This document shows positions 30,968-34,806 of a stretch of 34,806 bases of DNA, piece after piece (the stretch's first letter is position 1; the number at the start of each line of letters is the position of its first letter). The translations under genes and the position numbers were made by a program. The stretch covers positions 1-34,806 of the forward strand of contig JAUNIP010000015.1 of assembly GCA_030523425.1 (NCBI GenBank), given 5' to 3'. Origin of the DNA: Coriobacteriia bacterium. GTDB taxonomy: Bacteria; Actinomycetota; Coriobacteriia; Coriobacteriales; Eggerthellaceae. Below the pieces are notes generated by a model that worked only from the letters and a program-made list of their open reading frames with translations, did not search any database and was not told where the DNA came from.

Positions 30968-33900
30968 CTACAGCACAGCCCCATCTATGGCGTTCACCAG
31001 GATGGTGGCCGCCCGGCCTCGGAAGATGTCCTCGCCGGGGCGCAAGGACCGGGTTCCGTCATCGTTTTGGTACCCGGAAAGCACGCCGTTCTCAAGCGCC
31101 CACGCGCAGCCCTCGCGCGCCCAAGGGCTCACCTGGTCCGCGTCGGCTATGCGGGAAGGCAGCGAGGCCTCGTCGCCCGCGCCACCCTGGATGCGGCACA
31201 GGATCACGCACAGCATCTCGGCGGAAAGTTTCTCCTCGGGGCCGAAGGTGGTGGAGTTGAAGCCCCTGATGTAGCCCGTCTCCACAGCCCAGTTGATGGC
31301 GGGCGTGTAATAGGCGTTGGACGCCACATCAGTCATACCGCTGGTGTTGGCGGCCTGGCCCTTGTAAGCCGCAGCCTCCTCGGGGTTGAAGTAGCGCCAC
31401 AGCACCACGGCGAACTGCCCGCGGGTGAGCGGGTCCATGGGCCCGAAGTTGCCGTTGCCGTAGCCGCTGAACAGCCCCAGGTCGGCCGCGCGGTACACGC
31501 TGTTGTAGAACCACTGGCCCACAGGGTCGGTCACGTCGGGGAACTGCTTGGCGTCCGCCCGAGTAAGGGCGCCCTGGGCGGCGGTCAGTGCGGCGGCTGC
31601 AGCGTCCACTTCGGCCTGCGTGCCAGGGTTCGCCAGCTGGGCCTGGGCGGCGGCAAGGGCCTGCTGGAATGCGGTCCAGGAAGCCTGCGTGTACACGCCG
31701 CGGGAAACGGCCTGGGCGCTGCTCACGGCGTCCGCCAGAGCGGCGGTGTCAGGCTTCTGCTCCGCCCGGGGAGGAATCGCCTCGGTGCGGGTTTCCCCGC
31801 AACTGGTGCACGTGTAGGTGCGCACGCCCTCCTCCGTCTCGGTGGGCTGCTTGGTCACCGCGCCAGCGTCCCAGCTGTGGCCCAGCGGCTGGCCGTCCAC
31901 ATGGGTGCGGGAGAGCTCCGCGCCGCAGCCCGTGCAGCGGACAACCGAGTCGTAGGAGCCGGCCGCCGTGCAGGTGGCGCCCTGGACGTTCTCCGGGGAT
32001 GCCACCCCGGGCGTGTGGCCCTTGGCGGGGACAGGAGTGGAGACGGAGTGCGAGCAGCGCGTGCACGCCGTCGTGGACACTCCGCCCTCGGTGCAGGTGG
32101 GGGCCTGGGTGAGCGACGTCACCAGGTAGTGCCCCAGTGCGGCGTCGGTTACCGTGGTGCGGCTGATCTCGGTGCCGCAGACCCCGCAGTACACCACGTC
32201 GTCATGGCTGCCTGCGGCGGTGCAGGTGGGGGCTGTAACGTTCTCTCTCATGGCGCTGTTGGGGCTGTGTCCGGCCGCGCAGGGGTTCACCTTCACAAGC
32301 TCAAGCTTCCACTTCTGGGCATCCGAGCCGCTGAAGGAGAAAACCCCCACGATGGTGCCGTCGGCGACCGGGGCGTTGTCCACGGCAAGGTAACGTCCCC
32401 AGGCGTTGCGGACGTAGTAGTAGCCGTCCCCGGCAGACTCGAAGAACCAGCGCTGGCCCAGGAGGCCTGCGTAGGTGCCCGCCATTGTCCTGACCAAGCC
32501 GCCGGATTGGTTGTCCTGGGTCTCCAGGCAGCTTCCGGCCCCGGCGAAGCTGATCGTGGTGCTCTCGCATTCGTCGTCCCACCCGATGGTCAGGCTCTGC
32601 GCGTTGCCGCTGCCGTCGGAGCCAATCTGCGCGCTGCCGCCGGGCGCGGCGTTGTCGGTGGCCTCCAGGTAGAAGTCGCCCAGGGCGGACTTCAGGCGGC
32701 AGTCGCCGGCATCCACGAATCCGTCCATGGTCTGCCGCGTGCCGCCGGACACCCTAGACAGGCGCCATTTCTGAGCGTCGCTGCCGTTGAAGGTGAACAC
32801 CTGCACGTTCTGGCCGTTGGCCGCCTTGCCGTCGGCGACGTCCAGGTAGAAACCCCAAAGGTTGCGGATGTAGTAGTACCCGTCGCCCGCGTCCTCGAAG
32901 AACCAGTTCTGCCCCGGGCCGCCGTTGCCGTCGTACAACTGCACGTTGAGCTGCGGGTATGGCCCGCCGCCTTTCGAGTCAAGCCACCTGGTACCGCTCG
33001 CGTACCGTATGTTGTTACTGAACAGCGGGTCGCCGTTGTAGTCGATGTAGAAAATTTGGTTCTGGTTATCGAGCGTCTGGTAGATGAAGACGTTCGTCTC
33101 GTTGGCATCGATGCCGTCCGCGACGTCGAGCACATAGCCGTTCGTCCCGTCGCCCACTGCGGACATGATCTGGTAATTGCCGCTCTCGATTCTGGTCATA
33201 CTCTGGCCGGACACCTTCACCGGCTTCCACTTCTGGGCGGCGGAGCCGTTGAAGTGCCAGACTTTCACATTTTGCGTGTTCTTGTCTATGCCATCATCCA
33301 CATCCAGGTAGTAGCCCCACAGGTTGCGGATGTAGTACCAGCCGTCGCCCGCGTCCTCGAAGAACCAGTACTGACCCGACCCACCGTTGTCATCGAAAAG
33401 TTGCAAGTTCTGACCCGCGTACGGGCCGCCGCCTTGTGAGTCGAAGAGCCGCCACGAACCGTTCGCCCACCTTATCCTGTTGGCGTCCGGGTCGCCCCGG
33501 TAGTCCACGTAGAATATCTGGTTAACATCGTCGAGCGGCTGATAGGTGAAGACGTTCGCCTCGTTGGCGTCAAGGCCGCCTGCTACGTCAAGCACCTTGG
33601 TCCCCACCTGCGAGACGAACTGGTAGGTGCCTGTCTCTAGCGTGGTCCTGGTGGTTCCAGAGACCCTTACCACCCTCCACTTCTGGGCGTCGGAGCCGTT
33701 GAATCCCCACACATGCACGTTCCGGCAGTTCTCGTCCACGCCGCCGTCGACATCCAGGTAGTAGCCGTGCTTGTTGCGTATGTAGACCCAGCCGTCGCCG
33801 GCATCCTCCAGGAACCACGCCTGGCCGTCGCACCCGTTGACATCCCAGATCTGCACGTTCAGCCCGGACTCAGCGCGGTTAGTGTCCGTGTCGAGAACTT

Positions 33901-34669
33901 CGTTCGTCCCCCACATATAGATGTGGTAGGCGCCGTCGTTACGTTCCCAGAAGTCGAAAATCTGGCCCTTCTCGTCGTGGGTCTGCCAAAGCCAGACGTT
34001 GGTGCCAGCAGCCTCGTTCTTCCCCGCGACGTCGAGGGCCCTGGCGCGGCCCGTGGACACCTTGGGCACCAGCTGGTAGCTCTTCCCATTCTCGACATAC
34101 ACCGGAGCCCCGCCGGAGGTCGCCGGACCACTTCCCTTCCAATCTGGCCGCAGATAACTTGTCGGTGCCGCCCACGAGAGCGGGAGGTTTTCAATCCATG
34201 CGTTTCTCGTGGGTTGATTACTATCCTGCTGTACCACGTCAATGGAATTTGCGTATACGGCGACAACCACAGCCACATGTCCTGTCACACCGGGGCTGTA
34301 ACCGCTTCCAGGCGCCCAAGTAGCAATATCGCCAGGCTGCGGGGAATATTGTCGCGTTGTTCCAGAAGGGGTATAGTAGACCCACATCGAGGCATTGCCG
34401 GTGTAGGTTGAGATACCGAAATGGTCGCTGTATTTTTTTACAACATCAACGCAGTCGCAGCCAGCACCAGCCCTGTCGTAGTTTCCGACATTGTTTACGA
34501 GGCTGTAGGCGTAACTCACACCTTCGGCTTGGGTGTATCCCAACGTGGCGTACGCCGGCTCAGCCGCCGCCACCAGGCAGGCCAGGGCCACCGCCACGGC
34601 CGCGCACGCAGCCGCTATCGCCCGGAGGGCGTTGCTTGCCAACGTTCTGACACTAGGATTCTCACTCAT
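30968..34669 (-). CDS. Large CHAP / ricin-lectin / FIVAR / SLH surface protein
   Basis: 1233 aa. A signal peptide (1-41, cleavage after AYA) is followed by a CHAP-type amidase/peptidase domain (about 45-175) with Cys73, His131 and polar residues 149-151 as likely catalytic set. Residues 185-830 hold repeated ricin-B-like lectin units with GYYLDV, WFFEDAGDG-YYIRN and NGSDAQKW motifs. Next come about three zinc-ribbon-like repeats with CxxC pairs (TCTAAGS, CGVCG, CTRC, CTGCG, CTSCG), then a FIVAR-type helical module, and three SLH modules (about 1043-1233). It is probably a wall-anchored peptidoglycan hydrolase or carbohydrate-binding adhesin. The start at 34669 gives a normal signal peptide; one nine codons earlier has no ribosome binding site. 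A terminator lies at 30908-30944. Confidence 0.9.
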   Translation of the reverse strand: MSENPSVRTLASNALRAIAAACAAVAVALACLVAAAEPAYATLGYTQAEGVSYAYSLVNNVGNYDRAGAGCDCVDVVKKYSDHFGISTYTGNASMWVYYTPSGTTRQYSPQPGDIATWAPGSGYSPGVTGHVAVVVAVYANSIDVVQQDSNQPTRNAWIENLPLSWAAPTSYLRPDWKGSGPATSGGAPVYVENGKSYQLVPKVSTGRARALDVAGKNEAAGTNVWLWQTHDEKGQIFDFWERNDGAYHIYMWGTNEVLDTDTNRAESGLNVQIWDVNGCDGQAWFLEDAGDGWVYIRNKHGYYLDVDGGVDENCRNVHVWGFNGSDAQKWRVVRVSGTTRTTLETGTYQFVSQVGTKVLDVAGGLDANEANVFTYQPLDDVNQIFYVDYRGDPDANRIRWANGSWRLFDSQGGGPYAGQNLQLFDDNGGSGQYWFFEDAGDGWYYIRNLWGYYLDVDDGIDKNTQNVKVWHFNGSAAQKWKPVKVSGQSMTRIESGNYQIMSAVGDGTNGYVLDVADGIDANETNVFIYQTLDNQNQIFYIDYNGDPLFSNNIRYASGTRWLDSKGGGPYPQLNVQLYDGNGGPGQNWFFEDAGDGYYYIRNLWGFYLDVADGKAANGQNVQVFTFNGSDAQKWRLSRVSGGTRQTMDGFVDAGDCRLKSALGDFYLEATDNAAPGGSAQIGSDGSGNAQSLTIGWDDECESTTISFAGAGSCLETQDNQSGGLVRTMAGTYAGLLGQRWFFESAGDGYYYVRNAWGRYLAVDNAPVADGTIVGVFSFSGSDAQKWKLELVKVNPCAAGHSPNSAMRENVTAPTCTAAGSHDDVVYCGVCGTEISRTTVTDAALGHYLVTSLTQAPTCTEGGVSTTACTRCSHSVSTPVPAKGHTPGVASPENVQGATCTAAGSYDSVVRCTGCGAELSRTHVDGQPLGHSWDAGAVTKQPTETEEGVRTYTCTSCGETRTEAIPPRAEQKPDTAALADAVSSAQAVSRGVYTQASWTAFQQALAAAQAQLANPGTQAEVDAAAAALTAAQGALTRADAKQFPDVTDPVGQWFYNSVYRAADLGLFSGYGNGNFGPMDPLTRGQFAVVLWRYFNPEEAAAYKGQAANTSGMTDVASNAYYTPAINWAVETGYIRGFNSTTFGPEEKLSAEMLCVILCRIQGGAGDEASLPSRIADADQVSPWAREGCAWALENGVLSGYQNDDGTRSLRPGEDIFRGRAATILVNAIDGAVL

Positions 34670-34732
34670 ACAGCTCGACCTGCCTTCCGTCGACATATCA
34701 CAGGGAAATCAACGCAATGGGCACACTTATCC

Positions 34733-34751
34733 CATTGAACAGCATTGAACA
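34733..34751. promoter_or_regulatory. Two CATTGAACA direct repeats, one helical turn apart
   Basis: CATTGAACA occurs at 34733-34741 and 34743-34751, upstream of the large surface-protein gene. The 10-bp phasing places both on the same DNA face, as for a regulator that binds as a tandem dimer. No clear -35/-10 pair was identified nearby. Confidence 0.4.
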
Positions 34752-34806
34752 CCCCATTACAGTTTAAATCGTAGTTAATCCGGCGATGAGGCGGCACCGC
34801 CCAGGG

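Noticed and set aside
30764-33439. 891-codon plus-strand frame opposite the large surface protein
   Set aside because: It is the antisense shadow of a high-GC gene with clear domains on the minus strand; the translation has no recognisable domain.

Overview
The window is GC-rich (except for a few patches) and reads like the chromosome of an anaerobic Coriobacteriia (Actinomycetota), most likely a gut Eggerthellaceae relative of Eggerthella, Gordonibacter, Adlercreutzia or Slackia. That placement is an inference from gene content: a 2-hydroxyacyl-CoA dehydratase activase-type protein, a flavodiiron protein, an Fe-S/flavin old-yellow-enzyme reductase, a C_GCAxxG_C_C protein, a molbindin, and secreted SLH proteins. 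No rRNA gene, complete tRNA or CRISPR array is visible.

Positions 1-11,600 are an ordinary housekeeping and redox region. In order they hold a DUF2229 activase-like protein (-), an EamA transporter (+), a membrane zinc metallopeptidase (-), a LysR regulator (+), a probable operon on the minus strand (flavodiiron protein, then a lipoprotein, then a YkuD L,D-transpeptidase), an Fe-S flavin reductase with a cupin partner (+), and a membrane-anchored alpha/beta hydrolase (+).

Positions 11,610-13,354 are a non-coding mosaic of three short repeat families arranged as nested inverted repeats. Two copies of a unit of about 120 bp face four inverted copies. Between them lie eight copies of a GTGTGAACGACGAA site and five copies of a GTGGCAG...GGAATC unit.

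Positions 13,355-18,490 hold a C_GCAxxG_C_C protein, a divergent D-Ala-D-Ala-ligase-like ATP-grasp enzyme, a membrane protein, a secreted transglutaminase with a dockerin-like module, a two-domain molbindin behind a structured leader, and a 49-aa membrane miniprotein.

From about 18,600 to the right edge the window looks like an accessory island. Near its left end are palindromic TTACGCCCA...TGGGCGTAA repeats, a 39-nt 3' fragment of a tRNA (probably tRNA-Pro, a candidate attachment site), and two 234-bp direct repeats about 98% identical. The second repeat joins directly to an N-terminally truncated tyrosine recombinase. The cargo is a BspA-LRR/SLH surface protein, an AAA/DUF4143 ATPase with a candidate promoter and operator, a Phd antitoxin with a frameshifted PemK toxin, and a complete type I restriction-modification operon in the order hsdM-hsdS-(146-aa protein)-hsdR. 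A 1233-aa CHAP/ricin-lectin/SLH surface protein closes the window.

The observations most worth following up are the 146-aa protein coupled inside the restriction operon, the nested inverted-repeat mosaic, the direct repeats with the truncated recombinase and tRNA fragment, the homopolymer frameshift in the toxin, and the structured leader of the molbindin gene.
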